From contig NZ_CP085224.1 in assembly GCF_044803115.1 (NCBI RefSeq), positions 930,001 through 994,000 of the forward strand: DNA of 64,000 nt, read 5' to 3'. Source of the stretch: Caenispirillum salinarum_A (GTDB taxonomy: Bacteria; Pseudomonadota; Alphaproteobacteria; Rhodospirillales; Rhodospirillaceae). The notes below the pieces were generated by a model. That model did no database searches, was not told the origin of the DNA, and saw nothing but the letters and a program-made list of their open reading frames with translations. Below, piece after piece: positions 1 through 10,019 of the stretch. The translations under genes were made by a program, and so were the position numbers. Position 1 is the first letter of the stretch. Each line of letters begins with the position of its first letter.

Positions 1-306
1 GATGACCGGGGTGCCGCGGAAGACGCGGATGTCGGTGCCCGGCTGACTTTTGTTCAGGCGGTCGACGATCTCGCCGATCTCGTCCTTGGTCCAGCCCTTG
101 CGCATGGCCGTGTAGAGCGACTGGAAGATCAACTCGGAGGTCTGGAGCGCTTCCTGCTGCGCCAGATCGCCGATGGCGCGGCGCTCCACAAAGGTGGACA
201 TGAGCAGCACGACGACGACGGCCAGGATCATGGCTGCCATGGACAGCAGGAAGACGAACTGGCCGATGCTGAGCGTGCGGATGGTGCGGGCCAGGAACGA
301 AGACAT
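1..306 (-). CDS. Membrane sensor protein, N-terminal part (truncated by window edge)
   Basis: Only the first 102 codons are present; the gene runs off the left edge. The start is ATG at 306. Residues about 10-38 form one hydrophobic segment, rich in F, L, I, M and V. An extracytoplasmic helical stretch follows, with IFQSLYTAMRKGW and then NKSQPGTDIRVFRGTPVI. This layout, a short cytoplasmic tail, one membrane span and a sensor loop, fits the N-terminus of a HAMP-containing histidine kinase, cyclase or chemoreceptor. The output domain is outside the window, so no function is assigned. Confidence 0.6.
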   Translation of the reverse strand, partial: MSSFLARTIRTLSIGQFVFLLSMAAMILAVVVVLLMSTFVERRAIGDLAQQEALQTSELIFQSLYTAMRKGWTKDEIGEIVDRLNKSQPGTDIRVFRGTPVI

Positions 307-445
307 GGTCGGGTATCCCAAGCATGGGCGCGCGCGCCGTCCCTCACCCCGGCACGGTCGCCCGGCCGGGAGGATGCAACAAATCGCCAGCCGTGCCCAC
401 ATATTTCCGCAACAGGAGTAATGCGATACCCGTCAAACGGGTTGG

Positions 446-973
446 TCAGAGCCCAAGCCCCTCGAGCAGCGGCGTGATGCGGTCCGCCGGAAGGTCCGTC
501 AGGCGCTCCAGCCGTTCCGCCAGCGTCCGGCGGTGGGGCGATATTGCGTCGCGGCGCTCGGCGTCGGCCTGCCGAAGGGCCGCGGCCTCGGCCGCTGTCA
601 GCGGCCTGCCCAGTGCCTGCGACAGCGCCGGCTCCAGGTCGTCGGGCATGGCGCTCTGCGGGCCGCGTCCCAGCGGGGGGATCACCCCGGCAACGGCGTC
701 CGGCGACAGCCGCGTGATCTCGACCACGCGCGCGGCGAAGGCATCGCGGATGCGGCGGACGTCGCTGGCGTGGCTTTGGGCGGCGGAGGCGGCGGCCCAG
801 GCTTCCGGCGGGGTGAGCGGCCGGTCCATGTTGGCCTCGAGCGCCTGCGTCAGGGCGACGGGCGTGGTCTGCGCGGCGGCCGGGGCGGGCGCAAGGCCGG
901 CGGCGATGCCCAAGGCGAGCGGCGCCAGCGCGGCGCTCCACAGGGCGGCAGAGAAGGCGAGAGGCTTCAGCAT
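446..973 (-). CDS. Secreted protein of unknown function
   Basis: A 175-residue protein with a clear Sec signal peptide (MLKPLAFSAALWSAALAPL, then an Ala/Pro-rich c-region with AAAQ near residue 35). The mature part is mostly charged helices and contains two similar stretches of the form PLTPPEAWAAA and PLTAAEAAALR, each followed by an Arg/Asp-rich helix. This suggests an internal duplication of a helical unit. It reads in the same direction as the sensor fragment downstream and could be its periplasmic partner, but that is inference from position only. I do not recognise the family. Confidence 0.65.
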   Translation of the reverse strand: MLKPLAFSAALWSAALAPLALGIAAGLAPAPAAAQTTPVALTQALEANMDRPLTPPEAWAAASAAQSHASDVRRIRDAFAARVVEITRLSPDAVAGVIPPLGRGPQSAMPDDLEPALSQALGRPLTAAEAAALRQADAERRDAISPHRRTLAERLERLTDLPADRITPLLEGLGL

Positions 974-1052
974 GCCGCCTAGATAGCGGCGGCGTGCGGC
1001 AATGAAAAGGGGTGTCCCGTGCGGCTGCGGGATGGCGGTGACGACGGCGGCG

Positions 1053-1229
1053 TCAGGTGGCGTAGGCCACGGGCGCTCCGGCGGCGGCTGCGATGGCGCC
1101 GGTCAGCGCCAGGATCGCGGCACCGCGGTCCAGCGGCTTGACGGCGACGGCGTCATACCCGGTCAGCGCCCAGGACGTCAGGGCGTAAAGCGTCGGCAGT
1201 GCCACGATGAACGCAAGCACGGAGATCAT
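1053..1229 (-). CDS. Small two-span membrane protein downstream of encapsulin
   Basis: A 58-codon frame starting at ATG 1229 with a strong Shine-Dalgarno (AGGAGGG, about 8 nt upstream) and ending at TGA 1053. The protein has two hydrophobic stretches (residues ~2-22 and ~36-56) separated by a short polar loop containing YDAVAVKPLDRG. It lies 198 nt downstream of the encapsulin stop on the same strand, after a GC-rich hairpin, so it may be an independent transcript. No family is recognised. The good ribosome-binding site and clean hydrophobic pattern support it as a real gene. Confidence 0.5.
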   Translation of the reverse strand: MISVLAFIVALPTLYALTSWALTGYDAVAVKPLDRGAAILALTGAIAAAAGAPVAYAT

Positions 1230-1345
1230 TGTTCAACCCTCCTGCTGTTGCTTTCAGCAAGAGGCTGCCATGGTGCCGCATCCTCTTCAACATAAAGTAT
1301 TTTATCCAAATATGGGCGGCATCATGTGGTGTTCCGACGCGCGAA

Positions 1346-1369
1346 CGGCGCCCGAAGGACCGGGCGCCG
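1346..1369 (-). terminator. GC-rich hairpin after the encapsulin gene
   Basis: A perfect 9-bp inverted repeat (CGGCGCCCG / CGGGCGCCG) with a 6-nt loop, 59 nt beyond the encapsulin stop. There is no U-tract, so it is either a weak terminator or a 3'-end stabilising hairpin. Confidence 0.45.
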
Positions 1370-1427
1370 TCGCAGCAGGATCGACGGTGGGGGCGTCGAC
1401 CGTCGTCACCGTTTCGCCGCGGCGGTG

Positions 1428-2237
1428 TCAAACCTCCGCCGTTTCCAGCGCACAGATGGCTTCCGGATCGTCCAGACGCAGCACCATGCTCGACGACAGG
1501 AAGAATTCGTGGTGAATGCCGTCCTGCCCGATGTAGCCGGCCATCAGGTCCTGGCCCAGCACGATGGGGCCGACGCGGGAGTCCACGATCACCCCGCCCT
1601 TGATGGGCGCCTTGAAGATGCCGGCGGTGCACACCCGCTTCAGGTGCTCCAGCTGCAACAGGTCCGAACCCTCGTAGCGGCGGAACAGCTGGTTGTAGAG
1701 CGTCGGCGACAGGGCCATGCCGTAGGGGCCGGGGAAGCCGCCGTCGTCCAGCATGGTGACGGCCTTGACCACGTCCTCCAGCGCCTGGTCCACCTTGGTC
1801 CAGTCGCCGGCCGTCAGCGTCTTGCGGCCCGTCGCCGTCAACAGGCCCTCCAGCCCGAAGTCCTTGTTGCCGTAGTAGACGAACTCGTCCTCGCGGCGCG
1901 CGACGGCCTCGGCGGCGTCCTCCACCGTGTTCAGGTTCAGCGGCTGGCCGTGTTCGGTCGCTGCCATCAGGCGGCGGATGGACAGCTTGAAGCGCTTGCG
2001 CAGCATGGGCAGGGAAACCGCGCGGCTGACCACCGCGCCGGCTTCCTCGTCGCCGACGGTGCGGCAATAGCCGTCGTTGCCGACCTCAATGGAGGTCAGG
2101 CCGGGGCCGTAGGGACCTTCGGTTTCCAGCAGGCGACGGGCGGTGAGCATGGCGGCGGCGGACTCGCTGGCGGCCTCGTCGATCGCGTCCCACAACTCGG
2201 CGTCGATGGGGGCCTGCGAGCGGTTGAGCATGTCCAT
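1428..2237 (-). CDS. Family 1 encapsulin nanocompartment shell protein
   Basis: A 269-residue encapsulin/linocin M18-type protein with the HK97 phage capsid fold, at the usual family length. Characteristic stretches are the N-terminal helix that binds cargo (APIDAELWDAIDEAA), then PYGPGLTSIEVG, DEFVYYGNKDFGLEGLLT and a C-terminal GQDLMAGYIGQDG. It starts 4 nt after the stop of the ferritin-like cargo gene, so the two are translated together. The shell monomers would assemble into a hollow icosahedral compartment that loads the cargo through its C-terminal peptide and stores oxidised iron. The start at 2237 is fixed by the tight spacing. Confidence 0.93.
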   Translation of the reverse strand: MDMLNRSQAPIDAELWDAIDEAASESAAAMLTARRLLETEGPYGPGLTSIEVGNDGYCRTVGDEEAGAVVSRAVSLPMLRKRFKLSIRRLMAATEHGQPLNLNTVEDAAEAVARREDEFVYYGNKDFGLEGLLTATGRKTLTAGDWTKVDQALEDVVKAVTMLDDGGFPGPYGMALSPTLYNQLFRRYEGSDLLQLEHLKRVCTAGIFKAPIKGGVIVDSRVGPIVLGQDLMAGYIGQDGIHHEFFLSSSMVLRLDDPEAICALETAEV

Positions 2238-2241
2238 GATG

Positions 2242-2688
2242 TCAGTCCTTCCCCTTGGCTTTCAGCGATCCGATGGTGGCGCGGCGGGCGCGGGCGGGGC
2301 GCGCCTTGCCCTCGGGCTCGGCGGGGCGGGCGACACCGCCCTTGGCGGCGGCGGGGTCCAGGCCCAGGTCCTCCAGCGCCTCCTCGTGCTCGGCCTCTTC
2401 CTCGATCTCCATGATCGGCCCTTCGGTGAACAGGTAGGTGCGGAACTGTTCATCGACGTCGGGCGAGTACCGGCGCAGCCACTCAAGGGCCATGGCCGCG
2501 TGTTCGATTTCCTCCCGCATGTTGTGCAGCAGGATTTGCTTCAGCTCCTCGTCCTCGCAGTCATCGGCGCGCTGCTGGTACCAGTCGACGGCATCCAACT
2601 CTTCCTTGATGGAGACGATGGCGTGATGGATGGTAAGCGTCCGGCGACTGATGCGCTCGCGCGGCGCATGAAGGCTTTCGCTACCCAT
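2242..2688 (-). CDS. Encapsulated ferritin-like protein (EncFtn)
   Basis: A 148-residue cargo ferroxidase for the adjacent encapsulin. The N-terminal two-helix domain has EE at residues 29-30, WY at 36-37 and EEIEH at 59-63. These match the inter-subunit ferroxidase ligands (Glu, Glu, His) of the R. rubrum protein as I remember it. The secondary entry-site Glu appears as Asp32 here. YLFTEGPI is also conserved. A ~40-residue acidic then Ala/Arg-rich linker leads to the C-terminal peptide TIGSLKAK, the classical GSLK-type encapsulin targeting signal. The start codon has AGGGGG about 5 nt upstream. It is the first gene of the two-gene operon. Confidence 0.92.
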   Translation of the reverse strand: MGSESLHAPRERISRRTLTIHHAIVSIKEELDAVDWYQQRADDCEDEELKQILLHNMREEIEHAAMALEWLRRYSPDVDEQFRTYLFTEGPIMEIEEEAEHEEALEDLGLDPAAAKGGVARPAEPEGKARPARARRATIGSLKAKGKD

Positions 2689-2849
2689 GAGGCCCCCTAA
2701 AGCGTGGTGCGATCAGAACAACGCGACCCGCGCCCGGCCGTGGATGCCGGGGCGAACGGCCCGCTTTTCACGTCCATGGAAACGCCAACATCCAGAAGAA
2801 GGTTGCATGAATTCCTGCGTCTGGACGAGCGCGGCGGTGGAGGCTAAGG

Positions 2850-3158
2850 ATGATGCGCAACCGCTTTCTGCTTTTCCGGCCGCAAGGACGCTCGCCCATG
2901 ACCGACCGCCCCATCTGGTTCCGCCGCCGCCACGGCGCCCTCGGGCCCAGCTTCGGCTGGACCTACATTCCCGTCACCTGGCAGGGCTGGGCGCTGGTGG
3001 TCTGTGTTCTGGCGTGCCTGACCGCCGCCGCCGTCGTGATCGATCCCCAGACCATCGGCGAGGCGCTGCTGTTCATTGCCGCGGCGGCGGCGATCCTGAT
3101 CGGCTTCGGAGGCTTCGCGGAGCGCCGCACGCCGCCGCGCGGTGACGACGCCGCCTAG
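2850..3158 (+). CDS. Small integral membrane protein
   Basis: Up to 102 residues with two membrane spans (about 43-63 and 70-90 in the long form), preceded by a conserved-looking GWTYIPVTWQGW segment and ending in a short cationic tail. Two starts are plausible. ATG 2850 has GGAGG 6 nt upstream; ATG 2898 (MTDRPIWFRRR) has AAGGA 9 nt upstream and removes an uninformative leader. The stop overlaps the convergent radical SAM gene by 4 bp. Function unknown. Confidence 0.6.
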   Translation: MMRNRFLLFRPQGRSPMTDRPIWFRRRHGALGPSFGWTYIPVTWQGWALVVCVLACLTAAAVVIDPQTIGEALLFIAAAAAILIGFGGFAERRTPPRGDDAA

Positions 3159-4597
3159 CGCCGCGCCTTTTCCGCCGTCTCGAAGGCGCCGGCCGTTTCG
3201 GCATCCGACAGGATGGCGTTCCGCCAGTCCTTCTTCGTCGGCAGGATGGGCGGCATGGGGGCGTGCTGCGTCTTCGCCGTCTCCGGCGCCACCTGCTTGA
3301 AGCGCTTGTCGCCGGCCGCGCCCTTCTTCATGAACAGGTTGTAGATGGTCCACATGGTCCGGTCGCGCGGGCCGCTCCACGGGAAGCGCTTGGCCATGCT
3401 GGACCCAGAATAGAAGGTGCGGAAGGCCCGGCGGTGGCCGTCGCGCAGGGTCTCGGCCTCCATGCGTTCGGGCGTGTAGACGATGTGGGCCTGGTCGTAC
3501 TTGGTCCAGTCGTGGCTGACCAGACGGCCGGCGCGCTTCATCTCGTACCATGTCAGCGTGCCGGGATAGGGCGTCAGCACGGAATACGCCGTCATGTCGA
3601 AGCCGGCGTCGATGTTGAATTGGGCCGTCTCGTCGAACACGTCGGCGTCGTCGGTGTCGAAGCCGAACATGAACAGCCCGAACACCATGATCCCGTGGCT
3701 GTGGATCTTTTCCACCAGCCTCACATAGTCGTCGGGGCGGTTGACCGACTTGTGGACGCTTTTGAGCGTGTCGCGGGAGATGCTCTCGAAGCCGATGGAC
3801 ATCATGGTGCAGCCGCTTTCGGCGGCCAGTTCCAGCATCTCGTCGTCGCCCGCCAGCTTGGACGTCACGCCCGCCTGCCACTTGATGCCGCGACCGCGCA
3901 GGGCCTTCATCAACTCCTTGGGCCGTTCCCTGGTGCCGAAGAAGTCCGCATCGTTGATGGAAACCGTGCGCTGGCCGCAGGTCTCCATTTCGTGGATGAC
4001 CTCGGGGATGGGGCGGTAGCGGAACTTCAGCCCGTTCATCAACGGTTCGGCGCAGAACGTGCAGGCCTGGTGGCAGCCGCGCGAGGTTTGCACGAACGTC
4101 TTGTTCACGTAGCGGTGGCCCTTCACCAGGTCATAGCGCGGCATGGGCATGCCCTCCATGGGGCACAGCTTGTCGGAACGGTAGGTGCCGCGCAGGTCGC
4201 CCTTTTCCAGGTCGTCCAGGATGCGCGGCATGACCAGTTCGGCCTCGCCGATGCACACCGCGTCGGCATGGCTCAGCGCCTCCTTGGGCATGAAGCTGGG
4301 ATGCACGCCGCCCATGATGACGGGAATGCCGCGTGCCCGGAACCGGTCGGCGATCTGGTAGCCGCGATTGACGTAACTGGTCATGGCCGAGATGCCGACC
4401 ATGTCGCAATCCAGGTCGAAATCGATGTCCTCGATGTTCTCGTCGGTCAGCACCACCTCGTAGCGGTCCTGCGGAATGCAGGCCGCCACCGCCAGCAGCC
4501 CCGCCAGCGGCGAGTACAGGGCGCGCTTCATGTAGATGGGGCGCGTGGTGAGGCTGTCGGTCTTGGGGTTGATGAGGTGGATGACCCGCGAGCGCAT
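3155..4597 (-). CDS. B12-binding-domain radical SAM protein
   Basis: A 480-residue class B-like radical SAM enzyme. The N-terminal ~150 residues form a cobalamin-binding-like Rossmann domain (VGISAMTSYVNRGYQIAD, MGGVHPSFMP). The radical SAM core follows, with the cluster motif CxxxCxxC at Cys175, Cys179 and Cys182 (GCHQACTFC). A C-terminal helical part follows. Proteins of this architecture do methylations, ring rearrangements and similar radical chemistry on varied substrates; no substrate can be named here. The gene stands alone, with GGAGGG upstream of ATG 4597. Confidence 0.88.
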   Translation of the reverse strand: MRSRVIHLINPKTDSLTTRPIYMKRALYSPLAGLLAVAACIPQDRYEVVLTDENIEDIDFDLDCDMVGISAMTSYVNRGYQIADRFRARGIPVIMGGVHPSFMPKEALSHADAVCIGEAELVMPRILDDLEKGDLRGTYRSDKLCPMEGMPMPRYDLVKGHRYVNKTFVQTSRGCHQACTFCAEPLMNGLKFRYRPIPEVIHEMETCGQRTVSINDADFFGTRERPKELMKALRGRGIKWQAGVTSKLAGDDEMLELAAESGCTMMSIGFESISRDTLKSVHKSVNRPDDYVRLVEKIHSHGIMVFGLFMFGFDTDDADVFDETAQFNIDAGFDMTAYSVLTPYPGTLTWYEMKRAGRLVSHDWTKYDQAHIVYTPERMEAETLRDGHRRAFRTFYSGSSMAKRFPWSGPRDRTMWTIYNLFMKKGAAGDKRFKQVAPETAKTQHAPMPPILPTKKDWRNAILSDAETAGAFETAEKARR

Positions 4598-4710
4598 GGG
4601 TGGCGTCCCTCCGTCTGGACCTGTGGCCGATGGAGGGGAAAGGGGCGGGGGCGGGGGCGGGTTCCTGGACTCAGCCGGAAGGGGTGGGTGGCGGCGGAAG
4701 ATCGGCGGCG

Positions 4711-5123
4711 TCAGGATGCCGCGCGGCCGTCCTCGCCCGTGCGCCGCCGGAAATGGCGGAGCGACGCGGTCCGGCGTGATCGCATGCCCTCGGGATCACC
4801 GGTGATCGTCGGTAAGTAGTTGCGCGCGGCCGGATCGGGAGCGTGCCCCCCTTGCTCCCAGTTGCGCACGGTGGCGGGTTCCAGGCCGTAGGCGAGGGCG
4901 AACTGGTCCTGCGACAGGCCGGTGGCGTTGCGTAGGCTCCGCATGTCGATCTGCGCCGGCGTTTCCGACGGCTCCGCGGCGATGCCCAGGCGGTGCAGCC
5001 GCCGACAAGGACGTCGAGATCGTCAACGGCGGGCACCTCGACGGCCAGGTCCCGCTTCCCGTCCAGCAGCCGGGCCGGCACCCGATGGGCCTGGAGAAGC
5101 GGCATGGGGTGGCGCGCGAGCAA
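4711..5123 (-). pseudogene. XRE-type helix-turn-helix regulator, frameshifted
   Basis: Two frames together make one recognisable protein. The first (from about 5123 or 5105) reads LLDGKRDLAVEVPAVDDLDVLV. A second frame then continues LHRLGIAAEPSETPAQID and the HTH domain LRNATGLSQDQFALAYGL, NWEQG, ending at 4711. Intact relatives, antitoxin-like HTH proteins of ~110 residues, have both halves in one frame. The switch lies near 4990-5025, where the downstream frame has a stop at 5023-5025. This is either a real inactivating indel or a sequencing error. An internal start at 4944 would yield only the HTH half. Confidence 0.6.
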
Positions 5124-5318
5124 TGCGGCGGCACCAGGGGGGCGGGGTCGGCGTCAGAGATTCCCGAAATGGCGAGCGAGAACCGCGCGGGAGAACCGTG
5201 CGGGACGCGGTCGATGGCCTGGACCCGCACCCGTTGTCCGAGCCGCGCCCTCAATCCCGACCTCATCATGGAGCTCCAGCGTCTGCATGACAGCGCCAGG
5301 GGCGGCGTGGCCGCCTCT

Positions 5319-5717
5319 CTACCACTTCCTTGTGCGCTGGAAGCCCTTCTGCATCATGCACTCATCACGCAGGTTGCCGGCGGCCTTGGCCTGGCTGTTC
5401 ATGGTCGACCAGGTGGCGCCCTGGCCAAAGTGGCCCATGCCGCCCGCCATCTGGCCATGCTGAGCGCCGAAATGGCTTACGGCGCCCAGCCCCAGTTCCT
5501 CGCATTCCTCGAATGCAGCGGCGCGCTGGATACCGGCGTGGCCGATGGTCGGGTCGGTGTTCACCGTGGAGGTGTACCAGTCCTGGTCGACGCCAATACC
5601 GAGAGACTTCGTCACGTCCAATGCGGCCTGCTGCGCAAACCCGTGGGGTCCGAGGCAACCTCCAAGGGCGAGGATCGCCATGGCAGCGAATAACGGTCTT
5701 GCGTAGCGCATGGGCAT
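5319..5717 (-). CDS. Small putative lipoprotein
   Basis: A 132-residue protein with an export signal and a lipobox-like end (LALGGC, Cys at about residue 21). The mature domain is rich in Gly, Gln, His and Met (AQHGQMAGGMGHFGQG) and has two further Cys residues (EECEELG, DECMMQKG) that could form a disulfide. The gene is monocistronic and I do not recognise the family. Confidence 0.6.
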   Translation of the reverse strand: MPMRYARPLFAAMAILALGGCLGPHGFAQQAALDVTKSLGIGVDQDWYTSTVNTDPTIGHAGIQRAAAFEECEELGLGAVSHFGAQHGQMAGGMGHFGQGATWSTMNSQAKAAGNLRDECMMQKGFQRTRKW

Positions 5718-5859
5718 GTCTCCCTCCGTCGGCGGCCCGCAGGGTCGGGCAGCGTGAGAGAGCTAACATAAAAATTATGGGTAATCAACCCAAGGCGGCT
5801 CTACGTCGATAAAGAAACCTTAAGTTATCCGGTGGCGGCTCGTGGGCGCCATGAGCGTT

Positions 5860-7848
<1,989 letters not shown>

Positions 7849-7968
7849 GGCGCGCATTATATGGAGGGTCCGCCACGCCAGCAAGACGATGCCGTGGTGC
7901 CATCGTTCGCCCGCCGCTGTATGGTGCGGAAAACCCAACCAACCCAATGCCGAGGAACACCGACCGCC

Positions 7969-8358
7969 ATGACCATCCAGACCGAACAGCCCGTCGGAGA
8001 GATTGCCATCCGCACGCTCGCCATGCCCGCCGACACCAATCCGGCCGGCGACATCTTCGGCGGCTGGCTGATGTCGCAGATGGACATCGCGGGCGGCGTC
8101 GCGGCCTCCAAGCGGGCCCGCGGGCGGGTGGCGACGGTGGCCGTCGACGGCATGGCCTTCCACAAGCCGGTGCGCGTGGGCGACGAGCTCACCTGCTACA
8201 CCTCGGTCGAGAGGGTCGGCCGCACGTCGCTGACCATGAAGGTCGAGGCCTGGGTCCTGCGGCGCGGAACGTGGGAGCAGGAGAAGGTGACGGAAGCCAC
8301 CTTCACCTTCGTCGCCATCGACGAGGCCGGCAAAAAGCGCGAGGTGCCGGCGGCCTAA
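7969..8358 (+). CDS. Acyl-CoA thioesterase, hotdog fold (YciA-like)
   Basis: A 129-residue single-hotdog thioesterase. The signature NPAGDIFGGWLMSQMD contains the catalytic Asp of the YciA/BFIT group, followed by VAVDGMAFHKPVRVGD and the typical EATFTFVAID strand. It would hydrolyse acyl-CoA thioesters in the cytoplasm as a hexamer. The start ATG at 7969 fits the family N-terminus. It reads divergently from parE and is separated from it by 120 nt. Confidence 0.9.
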   Translation: MTIQTEQPVGEIAIRTLAMPADTNPAGDIFGGWLMSQMDIAGGVAASKRARGRVATVAVDGMAFHKPVRVGDELTCYTSVERVGRTSLTMKVEAWVLRRGTWEQEKVTEATFTFVAIDEAGKKREVPAA

Positions 8359-8683
8359 GGGGCCGTTTGCCGCGTCCGCCCGCTGCATCCGGTCGGCAGC
8401 CAGCCGCCCAGCCGCAGGATACGCGGGGCAGGGGCTGAACGGTTGGCTGCCGGTCCGGGCGGGGGCATGCATCGGCGTCGGGGGTACGCGAACGCCATCT
8501 GACGCATCTCGACCGGAACGCGACGGACCGGTGCACCCGGGATAGAGAAAACCGGCGCCGCCACACGTTGAAAGATAACGGCGCAGCCATGAAAAATGCG
8601 CGCAAAACGCAAGGGGTGCATGATAAATTTCCGCAGTTCGCTGCCCTTCCGGTAGCGCTCATTACTGGACGTACTCGAACATT
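8359..8683. other. Intergenic stretch without a gene
   Basis: No frame here looks coding. The only structure seen is a split inverted repeat, GGTGCAT at 8615-8621 and ATGCACC at 8684-8690. The second arm covers the start codon of the Lrp-type gene and might be part of its own control region. Confidence 0.5.
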
Positions 8684-9166
8684 ATGCACCTCGATACCTT
8701 CGACGCACGCCTTTTGGCGGAGTTGCAGCGGAACAATCGCAAGACGAGCGCCGCTCTTTCGGATACCGTTCATTTGTCGCCGGCAGCCTGCCTGCGCCGC
8801 GCCGATCGTCTTCGCCGTCACGGCGTGATCCGCGCGGACGTTTCGGTTGTGCAGCCGGAAAAGGTGGGTGTCGGGGTTCAGGCCCTGGTCCGGGTGACCC
8901 TTCAGCAGAAACAGCCCGAAACCATCGCCGCCTTCGAGGCCGCAATGCTTGCGGCTGACGAGGTCATCTCGTGCTGGCAGGTCACCGGCGGGTTCGATTA
9001 CGGCCTTGTCGTCGTGGCGCGCGACATCGCCATGTACGAGGCCTTCGTCCGCGTGATGCTGGTGGAAAACCCGGTGGTGCGCACCCACGAGGCCAGCATC
9101 GTGCTCAACGCGGTCAAAAGCGGCGCGCCGCTGCCGGTCTACCTGGCGGCCCTGGAGGGAGCCTAG
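8684..9166 (+). CDS. Lrp/AsnC-family transcriptional regulator
   Basis: A 160-residue regulator. The N-terminal winged HTH (residues ~1-60: FDARLLAELQRNNRKTSAAL, then LSPAACLRRADRLRRHGVIR) is followed by the RAM effector-binding domain, with the typical VTGGFDYGLVVVARD strand and a C-terminal VKSGAPLPV. Such proteins sense amino acids and form octamers. No Shine-Dalgarno is visible before ATG 8684, yet the N-terminus matches the family. The regulon cannot be read from context; no amino-acid gene is adjacent. Confidence 0.88.
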   Translation: MHLDTFDARLLAELQRNNRKTSAALSDTVHLSPAACLRRADRLRRHGVIRADVSVVQPEKVGVGVQALVRVTLQQKQPETIAAFEAAMLAADEVISCWQVTGGFDYGLVVVARDIAMYEAFVRVMLVENPVVRTHEASIVLNAVKSGAPLPVYLAALEGA

Positions 9167-9328
9167 AACCTTTTTCGGTCACGCTTGATCGGAAAGGGGC
9201 GGCAGGGGCCGGCCTGCGGCCCCGCACCGGTCAGGCGCGAGAGCCTTCGTGGCGCTTGGGGCCGAAGGCGTGCGCGCAAGCACGCACGGCGCCCTGCGGG
9301 CACGGCCGCCTCTGAACGGATTTATGCT

Positions 9329-9928
9329 TTAGAAGCCCCGCCCGTGCCGGGCCAGGAAGTCCTCTTCCTCCGGGGTGGGGGCGCGGCCCAGCACGGCGTT
9401 GCGGTGGGGAAAGCGGTCGAAGCGGGCGATCAGGTCACGGTGCTTGACCGCATAGTCCAGCCACTCCGCATTGCCCAACTGGCGGAACAGCTCCACTGAG
9501 GCCTCCTGATCGGAGAGGCACTCGGAATGCTCCAGCGGCATATAGAGGAACAGGCGGTGGACGGGCCTCAACTCGGCGTCGAGACCCTGCTCCAGGGCGT
9601 GGCGGGTGACCGTGCGCGCCTTCTGGTCGCAGGCGAATGCCGCCGGGCTGTTGCGGAAGACGTTGCGGGGAAACTGGTCCAGCAGGATGACCAGCGTGAC
9701 GCAACCCAGCGGCGTGGCCATCAGCCCGTCCAGTCGCCCGTCGGCGGCGGCGTCCATCTCTTCGGTGAAGCGCTCGGCGATGGCCTGGTCGAAGGCGTCG
9801 TCCTGGACGAACCATTCCTTGCGCGGCTCGCCCTCCGTCGGCGAGCCCGGCTCTCCGAACCAGAAGGCGACGACGCGGGCCACCGTCTCCGACGGCAACG
9901 GACCGGACGTGCGGGCGGCGTATGGCAT
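9329..9928 (-). CDS. DUF924 family protein
   Basis: A 199-residue all-helical TPR-like protein with the family hallmarks VAFWFGEPG, LDQFPRNVFR, LYMPLEHSE and a C-terminal DRFPHRNAVLGR. The function of DUF924 is unknown. The start at 9928 (MPYAART) is chosen because AGGAGGG lies 5 nt upstream; a longer in-frame start at 9988 would add 20 unconserved residues. Confidence 0.88.
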   Translation of the reverse strand: MPYAARTSGPLPSETVARVVAFWFGEPGSPTEGEPRKEWFVQDDAFDQAIAERFTEEMDAAADGRLDGLMATPLGCVTLVILLDQFPRNVFRNSPAAFACDQKARTVTRHALEQGLDAELRPVHRLFLYMPLEHSECLSDQEASVELFRQLGNAEWLDYAVKHRDLIARFDRFPHRNAVLGRAPTPEEEDFLARHGRGF

Positions 9929-10019
9929 GGACGACCCTCCTGACGGCATGGCGCCTGCTTCTGCATGGCAGCCATGCGGAAAATTCATGCCGGACCATAT
10001 GGGGCGGGAGCGTCGCGGT

